In this document: positions 13,333 through 21,144 of the stretch, piece after piece
Position numbering within the stretch: position 1 is the first letter of the stretch
How the letters are laid out: every line of letters begins with the position of its first letter
DNA from: JBBSEX01 sp038239345
GTDB taxonomy: Bacteria > Acidobacteriota > Terriglobia > Bryobacterales > Bryobacteraceae
Direction of reading: 5' to 3'
Length of the DNA: 21,144 nt
Assembly: GCA_038239345.1 (NCBI GenBank)
Contig: JBBSEX010000048.1
Span: forward strand, 1 to 21,144
The notes under the pieces: generated by a model
Told to the model about the DNA's origin: nothing
Databases searched by the model: none
The model's input: the letters and a program-made list of their open reading frames with translations, nothing else
Position numbers and translations under genes: made by a program

Positions 13333-16308
13333 TTAGCGATCAATCCGTACACGCAGGCGCCGCGCACGTTCCCGAAACGCCGATTCGCCGCCCTCGAGGA
13401 TATTGCATACCGCCTCACGGATATGGGCCTCATCCAGTCCACCTGCCATGTACGTGATTGGAGGCAAACCTCCGGCCAAGTGCGGGCCTGCATTGGCAAT
13501 GATGATTTGATCGGCGTCCGTGTTGACTACCAGATTTGCGTTGTGAGTGACGATAATCACCTGTCGTTTGATCTTGGCCATCATGAACAGGGAGACGAGT
13601 TCGTCGAATACTGATTTCGGATCGAGATTTTCTTCCGGCCGGTCGATAATCAGCGGCCGATCATCGGCATCATCGAGTGCCAGATACAAAAGCAACAGGA
13701 CTACACCGCGCGTACCAGGCGATAGCTTGCGAATGTCTACCCCGTCGTACGCGATCTCATAGCGGACTCGGATATGCTCAGTGCTGAACAGCCATTGAGC
13801 GAATCGTTTGAGCCATGCACCGAACTCCTGCTTCTGGGTCGGTGCGAACGGTGCGTGCTTCACCATGTCTTTCCAATATTTTGCAATGAAGCTTGCCATC
13901 GACACCTGAATCTGAGCAGCGTTGCCACTCGCCCATGCTGGCTTCAGTTCCATGTTTGCGAGGGCAATCAGCGAACCCCGTCCGTTGAAAGGTCCACTCT
14001 TACGACAATCGATGAGTTCGTCTTCAGCTAATTGGCCCCAGCTGTCTGCATCGACAACGCGGGAAACGGAAAAGCTCAGTTTTTGCAGCGTCCCCGAAGA
14101 ACCCGCAAGTCTTGCCATCAGCGGAGCATAGAGGGCCTCTAGTACACTCTGCTCCGAGAGGATCGCGTCAAACAAGCGTCCATACGCGGCTTCGCGCTCC
14201 GCCTGCAGCAGCCTTCGTCTTGCTGCCGCACCGAGCGCATCGTTCTGGCGAGCTTCCAGAACTATGAGCGCGACATTCTCCTGAGCGATGCGCGCGGAGA
14301 GTGCAGTATATTGATTCCGATTTAGGGTATCCGCACTAATGAATTGCTCAAGACGCATCATTTCGGCCTTGATGACGGAAATCGTTAACGTCGATAGATC
14401 AGTTCCATGCGGGATCAGCGGAACGCTTGGATCGCCGAGTGGTGGAGGATCACCATTGAGCTTAGTGATCTCCTTGTCGGCCCACGCGATGTATGACAAT
14501 AGCGCTTTGTCGATGTCGCCCTTGTAGATGAGTAGGAAATCATCCCATTGTGCAGCGTTCAGTCCGCTGCCGGGATATCGCGCCTGGGTCTGCCGCAGCA
14601 TCTCCGGCGCCTTCGTCGCACGCGTGCTCTTGACCTCATCCTGCATCGTTACGAAGGTACGACGTTGATTGGCGAACTGCTGTACCTTTGCGCTGAGCGT
14701 CTGTGCCACCTGGCTCAGTTCTGCATGACGGGCCGCGTGTGCCTCTGTACCTTTAACGACCAGCTTGGAGAGATCATTGGTATATCCAGCAATCAGGGTT
14801 CGCTTCTGCGTGACCTGACTCGTCAACGTGTCGATAAGACTCTCTTTTTCCAACTCTTCAGCGATCCGCTGAGATATCGACGCGATGGCCTCCGCTTCAC
14901 GGGCACGTCCCGCTTGAAAACGAGTTGTTCGAGCCTGAAGAAGCTCCGCGAAAGTCGTCGCTCCTTCACGCTGATCTTCGCCGTGTGCCTCGAAGATCAC
15001 ACGCTCGATCTCCTGGAGCAACCCTTCTGAAGCGCCCTTCGATGAGCACAACTCTTCCACAAACTGTTGGGAGAGATATCGCGCACGAGGATACGTCGAT
15101 GCCCCGAGAGGGTCGTGACCGTCCAAGTTTCTTGTGGTTGTGTTGCCACCGCCCCAGACCAGGTTGACCTCAGCATTACCGACAAGATGCCGCGCCCGCA
15201 CCAGGAAAGAGGGACTGATGTCCTCGTCAGCGTTCCAACTCGCTGAGCTGATCGCATCGCAGCCGGCAGCGATCACATCCGCCAGAGCGGTTTTTCCCGA
15301 TCCACGAGCGCCGATAACCGCGACGAGCCCGGAGTTGAGAGGGATGTTCGGCGTGGCTGCCCAGGGTGCATTCTTGATCTGGACCTCCGCAATAACCTGC
15401 GAAGGCATGGCCGTGCGCGGCGGTTCAGGTCCCACATACGCGCGACCGTCCGGATCGATACAGGCCTGACGAAGTGCGTCGAACGTAAGTGCGCCTTTGA
15501 TCCACGAGAAACGGTCGTCTGTCGGCTTTCCTGCACTCTCTTGGTCGTGCGCATCACTGCCATGCAGGCACGGCTTGCAACCGTTATATCGGGCCCTCAG
15601 ATCATCCACGGTTACAGAGCGTTGTCCAAGCCAGAATTCGCGTTGGGCTGCGCTGCTAGAGAAGATGATGTGCGAAAATGTTTCGATCTCCTGCCTCAAT
15701 GTCGCGTCGGCCGACTGGCGAAGGCCTGAGGTCCCATCATCTGCGGCGCCGGCAACGGCGATTAGTATGTTCCTTTTTGCCCATTCGTTTTCGCCGAAGA
15801 CCTCCCGAAGCTGGGAAAAACTGACCTTGAACTGTGTTGCGCCGTGCGCGAGCGCGGCACGATCGTCGATGATTGCGGGACCAGCGCGTCTGCCCAGTCG
15901 AATTAAATCACCGCGGGTGCAGTCGAAGCGATCTGCGTACGCGTTGAATTGGAGACGTGTAAGAATGCGTCGGAGCTCAACAAGGTGATTCGGGTCTTCC
16001 GGGCTAACGAGAAGGTGAAGATTCACGAACCCCGATCTGGCGGCCACGTCCAGTCTTATTTCGACGTTTGGAAATAAGAGGTCAACGTCTGGAAGGCGGC
16101 CGGTCGCGCGGTGCTGGAGCACCTCTTCATACGTATCGGTTACGTAGTAGTCGGTTACGGCAATTGCCCGGATTCTGGGTGTGCTGGTTTCAAGCGCGGT
16201 GAGGTACGGGTCCCAGGCGGCACCGTTCCCAAATTGATTATTTAGAACCGTTCCAGGTGTGTGGATGTGAGGTTCCCACCTCCGCCACTCCGAACCTCGA
16301 TTGACCAT
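13333..16308 (-). CDS. trlF-like: PHP-domain AAA/SMC-like ATPase of the TrlF family
   Basis: 991 residues from the ATG at 16308, preferred over an upstream GTG at 16461 because the conserved start MVNRGSEWRRWEPHIHTPGT begins here. PHP phosphoesterase domain at about 1-300: HIHTP (14-18), VTDYY (51-55), NVEI (81-84), HLLV (98-101), HGSDAHD (249-255). The usual Asp before HIHTP is Glu. ATPase: Walker A GARGSGKT (333-340), coiled-coil arms about 455-560 and 650-720, signature-like LSPGTRG (862-868), Walker B LIIDRPEENLD (886-896), H-loop VTHNANL (920-926). Such proteins pair a nuclease or hydrolase head with a DNA/RNA-responsive ATPase and are phage-restriction genes in known members. It stands alone, flanked by palindromic repeats B and C, which fits a self-contained defence cassette. 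Confidence 0.85.
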   Translation of the reverse strand: MVNRGSEWRRWEPHIHTPGTVLNNQFGNGAAWDPYLTALETSTPRIRAIAVTDYYVTDTYEEVLQHRATGRLPDVDLLFPNVEIRLDVAARSGFVNLHLLVSPEDPNHLVELRRILTRLQFNAYADRFDCTRGDLIRLGRRAGPAIIDDRAALAHGATQFKVSFSQLREVFGENEWAKRNILIAVAGAADDGTSGLRQSADATLRQEIETFSHIIFSSSAAQREFWLGQRSVTVDDLRARYNGCKPCLHGSDAHDQESAGKPTDDRFSWIKGALTFDALRQACIDPDGRAYVGPEPPRTAMPSQVIAEVQIKNAPWAATPNIPLNSGLVAVIGARGSGKTALADVIAAGCDAISSASWNADEDISPSFLVRARHLVGNAEVNLVWGGGNTTTRNLDGHDPLGASTYPRARYLSQQFVEELCSSKGASEGLLQEIERVIFEAHGEDQREGATTFAELLQARTTRFQAGRAREAEAIASISQRIAEELEKESLIDTLTSQVTQKRTLIAGYTNDLSKLVVKGTEAHAARHAELSQVAQTLSAKVQQFANQRRTFVTMQDEVKSTRATKAPEMLRQTQARYPGSGLNAAQWDDFLLIYKGDIDKALLSYIAWADKEITKLNGDPPPLGDPSVPLIPHGTDLSTLTISVIKAEMMRLEQFISADTLNRNQYTALSARIAQENVALIVLEARQNDALGAAARRRLLQAEREAAYGRLFDAILSEQSVLEALYAPLMARLAGSSGTLQKLSFSVSRVVDADSWGQLAEDELIDCRKSGPFNGRGSLIALANMELKPAWASGNAAQIQVSMASFIAKYWKDMVKHAPFAPTQKQEFGAWLKRFAQWLFSTEHIRVRYEIAYDGVDIRKLSPGTRGVVLLLLYLALDDADDRPLIIDRPEENLDPKSVFDELVSLFMMAKIKRQVIIVTHNANLVVNTDADQIIIANAGPHLAGGLPPITYMAGGLDEAHIREAVCNILEGGESAFRERARRLRVRIDR

Positions 16309-16546
16309 TGACTTTGCTTTGCCCCACTCACACGCCATACGGGAACCAAAAGCGGCGAGTATAGAACACCATCGTAATCTAAACCTCGGATGGACGATTT
16401 TTCCTATCGCCGGTGCTCCCCTAGAGGCGTTCTCCTTGGTAACGACAAGTCGGCTTGTCACCGCTCATCCAGCACTCGGTCGTATAGCGCCCTGTCCGTA
16501 GAAGTGAACCGCGCGCGCCGGAATCTCCATCTGGGAAATTCGCACG

Positions 16547-16627
16547 ATTACTCCCGATAAACGCCGCTCACGTCACGGCATCGCCGCACGGGTATCGCTA
16601 TCGCGAAGCGGACATCACGCGAGTAAT
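16547..16627. repeat. 81-bp palindromic dispersed repeat, copy B
   Basis: attactcccg at 16547-16556 and cgcgagtaat at 16618-16627 are inverted arms. The core from about gcatcgccg to gcgaagcggac matches copy A almost base for base, 16 kb away. Confidence 0.8.
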
Positions 16628-16812
16628 CACCGGTAGCGCCGTTTGCGGCCATTAATCCGACATGCCCACCATACGTCTTTAGTGACCGGTGGCAATAGTT
16701 GCTGTGTGGTAAACCGGTGTCGTAAACCGAGACAGATCGAGAGAGTTATCAGTTCTCCAAAGCGAACGCCAGGGTTCTCACTCGCTGTTTCGGAATTACT
16801 TACAGTTTGGGT

Positions 16813-16818
16813 TAGAAT
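16813..16818 (+). promoter_or_regulatory. -10 box consistent with a leaderless ABC ATPase mRNA
   Basis: TAGAAT lies six bases before the GTG at 16825, so transcription would begin at or next to the start codon. No Shine-Dalgarno is present. No good -35 is seen at 17 bp. Confidence 0.35.
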
Positions 16819-16824
16819 CCTGTT

Positions 16825-17736
16825 GTGCTCTGCGGCTCCGCTGCGATTTCAATTAGTGGATTGACCAAACGTTACGGCAGACTCATCGCTGTAGATAATC
16901 TTGACCTGGAGGTTCCGCGTGGTGAGGTCTTTGGATTCCTCGGGCCGAACGGCGCCGGCAAGACTACCACCATCAGAATCTTGCTCGATCTGCTGCGCCC
17001 CACCTCGGGCAATGCCGCCATCTTCGGGCATGATTGCCAGTCAGACAGCTTGAAAGCCCGGTCCGCGGTTGGATACTTGCCAGGCGAAATGGGAATCTAT
17101 TCCGATTTGACAGGACACGACTTGCTGGTGTTCCTGGAGCGAATCGGAGGTGGGACCGTTTCTAGAGAGCATCGAAACAACCTGACCGAGCGCTTCGAGT
17201 TAAGCGATCGCGATCTCTCGAGAAAGCTGCGAGAGTACAGCACTGGCATGAAACGAAAGCTCGGCTTGATCCAGGCGTTTCAAGCCGACCCGCTCCTGTT
17301 GATTCTGGACGAACCCACTGAAGGTCTCGATCCCCTCATGCAGGAATCTTTCTATGAATTGCTGGCCGATGCGCGCAATCGCGGCCGTACCGTTTTCATG
17401 TCGTCGCATGTGCTGCCCGAAGTAGAGCGGGTTTGCGACCGCATCGCCATGTTGCGCAAAGGCGAGGTCGTATTGCTCTCCTCCGTCCAAGACGCGCGGA
17501 AGCTCGCATCCAGGCGCGTGCGCGTCGCATTCCAGCAGGATGTTGCCGTTCCGGCTTCCTTGCCGCAGGGTTACGAGATGATAGACACGAAACCTCGCAG
17601 ATGGATTCTTCGTGTGACGGGGCAGCTCGGCTCGCTGCCTTCGTTTCTCGCGGCATTTCCCGTGGCCGACCTCGCGGTTGAAGAAGCGAGACTCGAAGAT
17701 GTGCTGGTCAAGTACTACCGCGATGGCGCTGAATGA
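16825..17736 (+). CDS. ABC-2 type exporter, ATP-binding subunit
   Basis: 303 residues; cytoplasmic ATPase that powers the membrane partner encoded next. All ABC motifs are intact: Walker A GPNGAGKT (40-47), signature variant YSTGMKRK (138-145), Walker B LLLILDEPTEG (157-167) and H-loop His195. The order and sequence resemble the CcmA/DrrA-type single-domain ATPases, with a C-terminal extension (about 225-300) common in antibiotic, lipid or heme-type ABC-2 exporters. The substrate cannot be told. The start is GTG with no ribosome-binding site; a -10 box close upstream suggests a leaderless transcript. The ATGA overlap with the permease indicates translational coupling. Confidence 0.93.
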   Translation: MLCGSAAISISGLTKRYGRLIAVDNLDLEVPRGEVFGFLGPNGAGKTTTIRILLDLLRPTSGNAAIFGHDCQSDSLKARSAVGYLPGEMGIYSDLTGHDLLVFLERIGGGTVSREHRNNLTERFELSDRDLSRKLREYSTGMKRKLGLIQAFQADPLLLILDEPTEGLDPLMQESFYELLADARNRGRTVFMSSHVLPEVERVCDRIAMLRKGEVVLLSSVQDARKLASRRVRVAFQQDVAVPASLPQGYEMIDTKPRRWILRVTGQLGSLPSFLAAFPVADLAVEEARLEDVLVKYYRDGAE

Positions 17737-18551
17737 CCATGCTCTTCGCGCTGATCGTTCAGTTGCTTCACCGGGTACGTAAATTTCTCTTGGCGGCCGG
17801 CGTGTTGCTGGCGGGGTTTCAGGTTGTCCTTATTCTCCAGGCCAATTCGATTCAAGCTTCCAATTCGTTCGCGAAAATGGGCGACCTGGTCCCTTCGTTC
17901 GCGCGGGACGTATTGGGACCCTCATTTGTGACGTTTCTGACATTCAAAGGGATCGTGTGCCTGGGATATTTCCATCCTGTTGTGATGGGAGCGCTGGTTT
18001 CGGTCTCGGTGACCCTTGCGACGATTCCGGTTATGGAGATTGAGACCGGATTCATTGATCTTGTGCTGGCTCGGCCCGTGGGCAGGCACTGGATCGTAAC
18101 TCGGTCCATCTTGGTGGCGCTGATCTCTACCGTCTATCTGCTCGCCATGATGGCCCTCGGCACCTGGATTGGTCTGAGTAATTTTGCCGCCAAAGATGCT
18201 GCCTGGCCGTCGGTTGGGCTCGTTGGTTCGCTGGCGATTAATCTGGGATTCCTGATGCTCTGCTGGGCGGCAATTGCGATGGCGATCGGCTGCGCCTGCC
18301 GCCGGAGGGGTTCCGCTGGAGCCATTGCGGGGTTGCTGGCATTGACGGCCTACCTCACCGACTACGTCGGCCGGGCGTGGAAACCGGCGGAATCGGTCGC
18401 ATGGCTTTCGCCCTTTCGGTATTACACGGCTTTTGAATTAGTGATGGGCTCGGCTTTGTCGGCCAAGAGCCTGTACATACTTGGTGGAATCGCAGCTGCA
18501 GCGTTCGCGCTGGCGTACCTGCTCTATTCGCGCAGAGATATTTCGCACTGA
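17733..18551 (+). CDS. ABC-2 type exporter, permease subunit
   Basis: 272 residues, integral membrane. About six hydrophobic segments are visible near 17-36, 80-100, 122-147, 160-186, 194-210 and 247-265. The Glu-rich intracellular stretch EIETGFIDLVLARPVGRHWI and the SPFRYYTAF motif before the last helix are typical of the ABC-2/DrrB-like permeases. The start ATG overlaps the stop of the ATPase gene by four bases, so the two form one exporter. The transported compound is unknown. An NatB-like sodium exporter or a drug exporter are both possible. Confidence 0.88.
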   Translation: MTMLFALIVQLLHRVRKFLLAAGVLLAGFQVVLILQANSIQASNSFAKMGDLVPSFARDVLGPSFVTFLTFKGIVCLGYFHPVVMGALVSVSVTLATIPVMEIETGFIDLVLARPVGRHWIVTRSILVALISTVYLLAMMALGTWIGLSNFAAKDAAWPSVGLVGSLAINLGFLMLCWAAIAMAIGCACRRRGSAGAIAGLLALTAYLTDYVGRAWKPAESVAWLSPFRYYTAFELVMGSALSAKSLYILGGIAAAAFALAYLLYSRRDISH

Positions 18552-18947
18552 CACGGGCGTCGAAAGTCGTTCCGGCGAAATCCCAGGCATTTTAGAAAGG
18601 TGGTGACCGCACATTACTCGCGTGAAACGCCGTAATCGGAAAAGTGGGCGACGCCTTTCGGTGTTCACAAAACCCTCTGCGCGGACCCGCTGCGAACTAG
18701 TTGAGAATAAGGCAGCCGCTCCTGCGGTTTTGGCTGTTCACAAAACTAACAGATTGTGAAGGGTCGGGCGGATGCCCGGCTGAACATTAAGAAGTCTGTG
18801 ACGTTTTTGCCAGCATCCTTACCTCTACCCGCATTGGTCCCCAACAGTGGTGAGAAACGCCACAACCCGCGTCTGGCCTCGTCAGATCAGGCGCGTGCCT
18901 CCAATCGTCGGAGGTCTGATTCCCCAACGGTCAACGTCCATTCGATT
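18552..18947. other. intergenic region between exporter and M16 peptidase genes
   Basis: 396 bp between convergent genes. It has the repeat half-copy at 18613, and the 11-mer gttcacaaaac twice (18663-18673 and 18736-18746) as a direct repeat. No gene or clear terminator seen. Confidence 0.5.
18613..18632. repeat. half copy of the palindromic repeat (left arm)
   Basis: attactcgcgtgaaacgccg matches the left end of copies A and C with one change. No right arm follows. Confidence 0.5.
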
Positions 18948-21143
18948 CTACTTCGCCTGTGCCGCAGCCTTCTTGAAATCCCCGGCCTTAATGATCGTGA
19001 TCTGCGCCGGATCGATCACGCGGCGCATGGCCGCCGTAATTTCTTCGGGCGTCAGCGACGAGACTCTCTTCTCCAGTGCCTCGTCGAAAGCCATTGTACG
19101 CCCATCGTAGTCGCGCACCGCGAGCAATCCGGCGAGGGAAGAGTCCTGGGCGCGAGTCACCTGTTGCGCCTGCAGCCAACCGGCCCGGTCGGCATCGATT
19201 TCCTTTTGCGTAAACCCGTCCTTCAAAGCTCGCTCCAGTTCTTCCTTGAATGCCGACTCCACCTTGGCGACGTTCTGTGGCGCGGCGATCGCGTTCACCC
19301 GGAACGTTCCGTCCTTCTCGTCGGTCTTCAGGTTTACATTCGAGCCTACGCCGTAGCTCAACCCATCCTTGACGCGGATGCGTGTCGCCAGCCGCGAGTT
19401 AAGGAAGCCGCCACCCAGCATGTAGTTGCCGAAGACCACCGGAGCGTAGTCCGGATCGTTGCTGCTCAAGTTCAGCCTCGAAGCCGCCAGAAACACCGCG
19501 TTGGCCTTGTCGGGAGTTTCAATGGTCTCGTTCAACAGTCCGGTCTTTTGATAGCCGGTCTTGATCCTCTCGTACGGTGCAGGATTCCTCCAAGCGCCGA
19601 ACAACTTCGACACCGTCTTTTTGATCTCGGCTGCATCAAAGTCGCCCACTACAGCCAACTCGGCGTGGGAGGCTCCATAGAAGCGCTTGTGGAACGCTTT
19701 CGCGGTCTCCACTTTTGCGGACTTCAACTCCGCGAGTTGGTCGTCGATCGACAGGGTTGCCCGAACGTCGCCTTTCGGGAAAGGGTACAAGACCTGCTGG
19801 AGCCGGATGCTGCCGATGGCCTGAGGCTCTGTCTTTGCGAAGTCCAATCCCGTCATCTGATTCTTGCGCACCTGTTCGAACTCGCTCTCGGGAAACGCCG
19901 GATCCTTAAGAATTTCCGCCACCAGCCGCAAGGCCCCGGCCAGGTTATCTCGAGTTGTCTCGACGCTCGCGTTAGCGCCGGTCGCGCTCCCGCCGATACT
20001 AATCTGCGCCTTCAGGCGGTCCATCTCATCCTGGATCTGCTGGCGGTTCTTAGAACCAGTACCACGCATCAGCAATTGGCCGGCGAGAGCCGCGGGGATG
20101 TCCTGATTCTTGAGGCTTTCGACATCGCCAAAATGCAACCGGACCACGGCTTGCACGCTGGCGCCGCGCGTCTTCTTCGGAAGCAGCGTAACTTTCATGC
20201 CGGACGGCAGCGCGAAGCGTTGGAGCCGCGATTCGATATTCCTGGGTGAAGGATCGAAAGCCTCACCCTGCATGATCGCCGCGTCGCCCTTGTAGTCCTT
20301 GAGCAGGGCAGCGATGTCGGTCTTCTCCGGGATCGCCGCGCGGTCCGGTTTCGGGTCCGGTATAAACTCACCCAAGGTCCGGTTCGACAACTTCAGGTAA
20401 GCTGCTGCCACGCGCTGCACGTCCGTTGGCGTGACTTTCTTCAACAGGTCGCGTTCGTGGAACATCAGGCGCCAGTCGCCCTGGGCGAGAAACTCGCTCA
20501 GGAAGAGCCCCACGCGGTCGGCGTCGCGCAGGCGCTGGTCGATTTGCTTCAGAATCCGCGTGCGCGCGCGCTCCACCTCTTCCTTGCTCGGCGGCTCCTT
20601 AACAACGCCGTCGATCGTGTCGAGCATGACCTTGCGCGCCTCGTCCACCGAATCGGTCTTATTCAGGAGCGCGCCAAACATGATCAGGCCCGGCTCGTTC
20701 AACTGCATAGCGTTGCCGAACACCTGCGACGCCTTTTTGTTATCGACCATCGACTTGTAGAGCCGGCCGGACGACGGCTCTCCCATGACGTGGGCCAGAA
20801 CGTCGAGCGCCGCCTGATCCGGATGCGCCCCATCGGGCGTGTGGTACATCGCGAAGATCCCTTGGACATCGCCCACGCGGCGCACTACGGTCATGCGCTC
20901 GCCATCCTGCTCGGGTTCGATGGTGTGGGTGGCTTCAAGGACACGCGCAGGGCGGGGAATCCTGCCGAAGTACTCGCTCACCATGGCGATGACCTTGGCC
21001 TCCTCAACCTTGCCCGCCACCGTTAGCACGGCGTTATCCGGCTGGTAGAATTTCCGGTAAAAAGCCTGGAGATTAGTAATCGGGACCCGCTCCACATCGC
21101 TGCGGTTGCCAATTACCGGGCGACCATAAGAGTGCGCCAGGTA
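18948..21143 (-). CDS. M16 family metallopeptidase, two-domain (5' end beyond right edge)
   Basis: 731 residues are visible; the frame continues past the edge and begins here with YLAHSYGRPVIGNRSD, typical of M16 proteins just after the zinc region, so HxxEH itself is outside. The first half continues with NLQAFYRKFYQPDNAVLTVA and FGRIPRP. The second M16 unit starts near residue 295 (LQRFALPSGMKVTLLPKK). Its position matching HxxEH has no such motif, so this unit is the usual inactive partner. It retains FHKRFYGASHAELAVVGDFD and a G-rich loop (FGNYMLGGGFLNSRLATRIR) followed by DGLSYGV. Relatives are periplasmic or secreted insulinase-like peptidases, or PqqL-type, often with a signal peptide that would be off-window. 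This is ordinary chromosomal content and probably unrelated to the island. Confidence 0.92.
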   Translation of the reverse strand, partial: YLAHSYGRPVIGNRSDVERVPITNLQAFYRKFYQPDNAVLTVAGKVEEAKVIAMVSEYFGRIPRPARVLEATHTIEPEQDGERMTVVRRVGDVQGIFAMYHTPDGAHPDQAALDVLAHVMGEPSSGRLYKSMVDNKKASQVFGNAMQLNEPGLIMFGALLNKTDSVDEARKVMLDTIDGVVKEPPSKEEVERARTRILKQIDQRLRDADRVGLFLSEFLAQGDWRLMFHERDLLKKVTPTDVQRVAAAYLKLSNRTLGEFIPDPKPDRAAIPEKTDIAALLKDYKGDAAIMQGEAFDPSPRNIESRLQRFALPSGMKVTLLPKKTRGASVQAVVRLHFGDVESLKNQDIPAALAGQLLMRGTGSKNRQQIQDEMDRLKAQISIGGSATGANASVETTRDNLAGALRLVAEILKDPAFPESEFEQVRKNQMTGLDFAKTEPQAIGSIRLQQVLYPFPKGDVRATLSIDDQLAELKSAKVETAKAFHKRFYGASHAELAVVGDFDAAEIKKTVSKLFGAWRNPAPYERIKTGYQKTGLLNETIETPDKANAVFLAASRLNLSSNDPDYAPVVFGNYMLGGGFLNSRLATRIRVKDGLSYGVGSNVNLKTDEKDGTFRVNAIAAPQNVAKVESAFKEELERALKDGFTQKEIDADRAGWLQAQQVTRAQDSSLAGLLAVRDYDGRTMAFDEALEKRVSSLTPEEITAAMRRVIDPAQITIIKAGDFKKAAAQAK

Positions 21144-21144
21144 A

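Larger units (their letters stand above)
16309..16824. other. intergenic region with palindromic repeat and exporter promoter
   Basis: 516 bp between the divergently placed TrlF-like and ABC genes. The first 150 bp may be a non-conserved N-terminal extension of the TrlF frame but look untranslated. Copy B of the repeat is at 16547-16627. The last 100 bp likely hold the exporter promoter. Confidence 0.5.

Noticed and set aside
16309..16461. 51-residue N-terminal extension of the TrlF-like protein
   Set aside because: The family-like start is MVNRGSEWRRW; the extension is not of conserved character.
18756..20249. 497-aa plus-strand ORF
   Set aside because: It lies antisense to the M16 peptidase, whose motifs are clear, and the product is low-complexity Arg/Leu/His-rich.
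1..21144. CRISPR arrays, tRNA and rRNA genes
   Set aside because: No regularly spaced direct repeats with unique spacers and no cloverleaf or rRNA-like segments were seen.

Overview
The window is GC-rich bacterial chromosomal DNA. A soil Acidobacteriota of the Solibacter/Bryobacter type would fit the gene mix (very large CHAT protein, two-domain M16 peptidase, short palindromic repeats, IS and integrase debris). That assignment is inference only, because no rRNA or marker gene is present.

Layout. Positions 1-341 hold the 3' end of a probable transposase gene, a possible IS end, and the first copy of an 81-bp palindromic repeat. Positions 342-8103 hold a candidate conflict module. A 1706-residue minus-strand protein joins an alpha/beta hydrolase, a second LCAT-like hydrolase without its nucleophile serine, an M17-N/macro-like domain, a CHAT protease domain with His and Cys in place, and TPR-like helices. 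It diverges from two plus-strand TIR-like genes: one has a TIR-like domain plus an unrecognised beta-rich C-terminus, the other has two tandem NDT/TIR-like domains. The 358-bp divergent gap is rich in inverted repeats, including a perfect 8+1+8 dyad touching the start codon of the first TIR-like gene.

Positions 8104-12760 are a second accessory stretch. It holds two small hypothetical genes, the C-terminal remnant of a tyrosine recombinase, two directly abutting minus-strand genes (an AbiJ-like protein followed by an ApeA-type HEPN protein), and an HNH endonuclease gene disrupted by a frameshift at a G7 run. Positions 12761-16824 contain a PHP-ATPase of the TrlF type, flanked on both sides by copies of the palindromic repeat, with a three-segment alternative-hairpin region downstream of its 3' end. 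From 16825 onward the content looks like ordinary housekeeping: an ABC-2 type exporter (ATPase and permease overlapping by 4 bases) and a two-domain M16 peptidase that runs off the right edge.

Taken together, 342-16308 looks like a defence/conflict island. It carries candidate NAD-cleaving or nucleotide-sensing (TIR-like), proteolytic (CHAT), RNase (HEPN), DNase (HNH) and PHP-ATPase activities, with repeats at the edges of several modules. The CHAT-hydrolase plus two TIR-like genes is the best candidate for an undescribed system. No nucleotide cyclase, CRISPR array or toxin-antitoxin antitoxin was recognised. All functions are read from motifs by eye; no searches were run.
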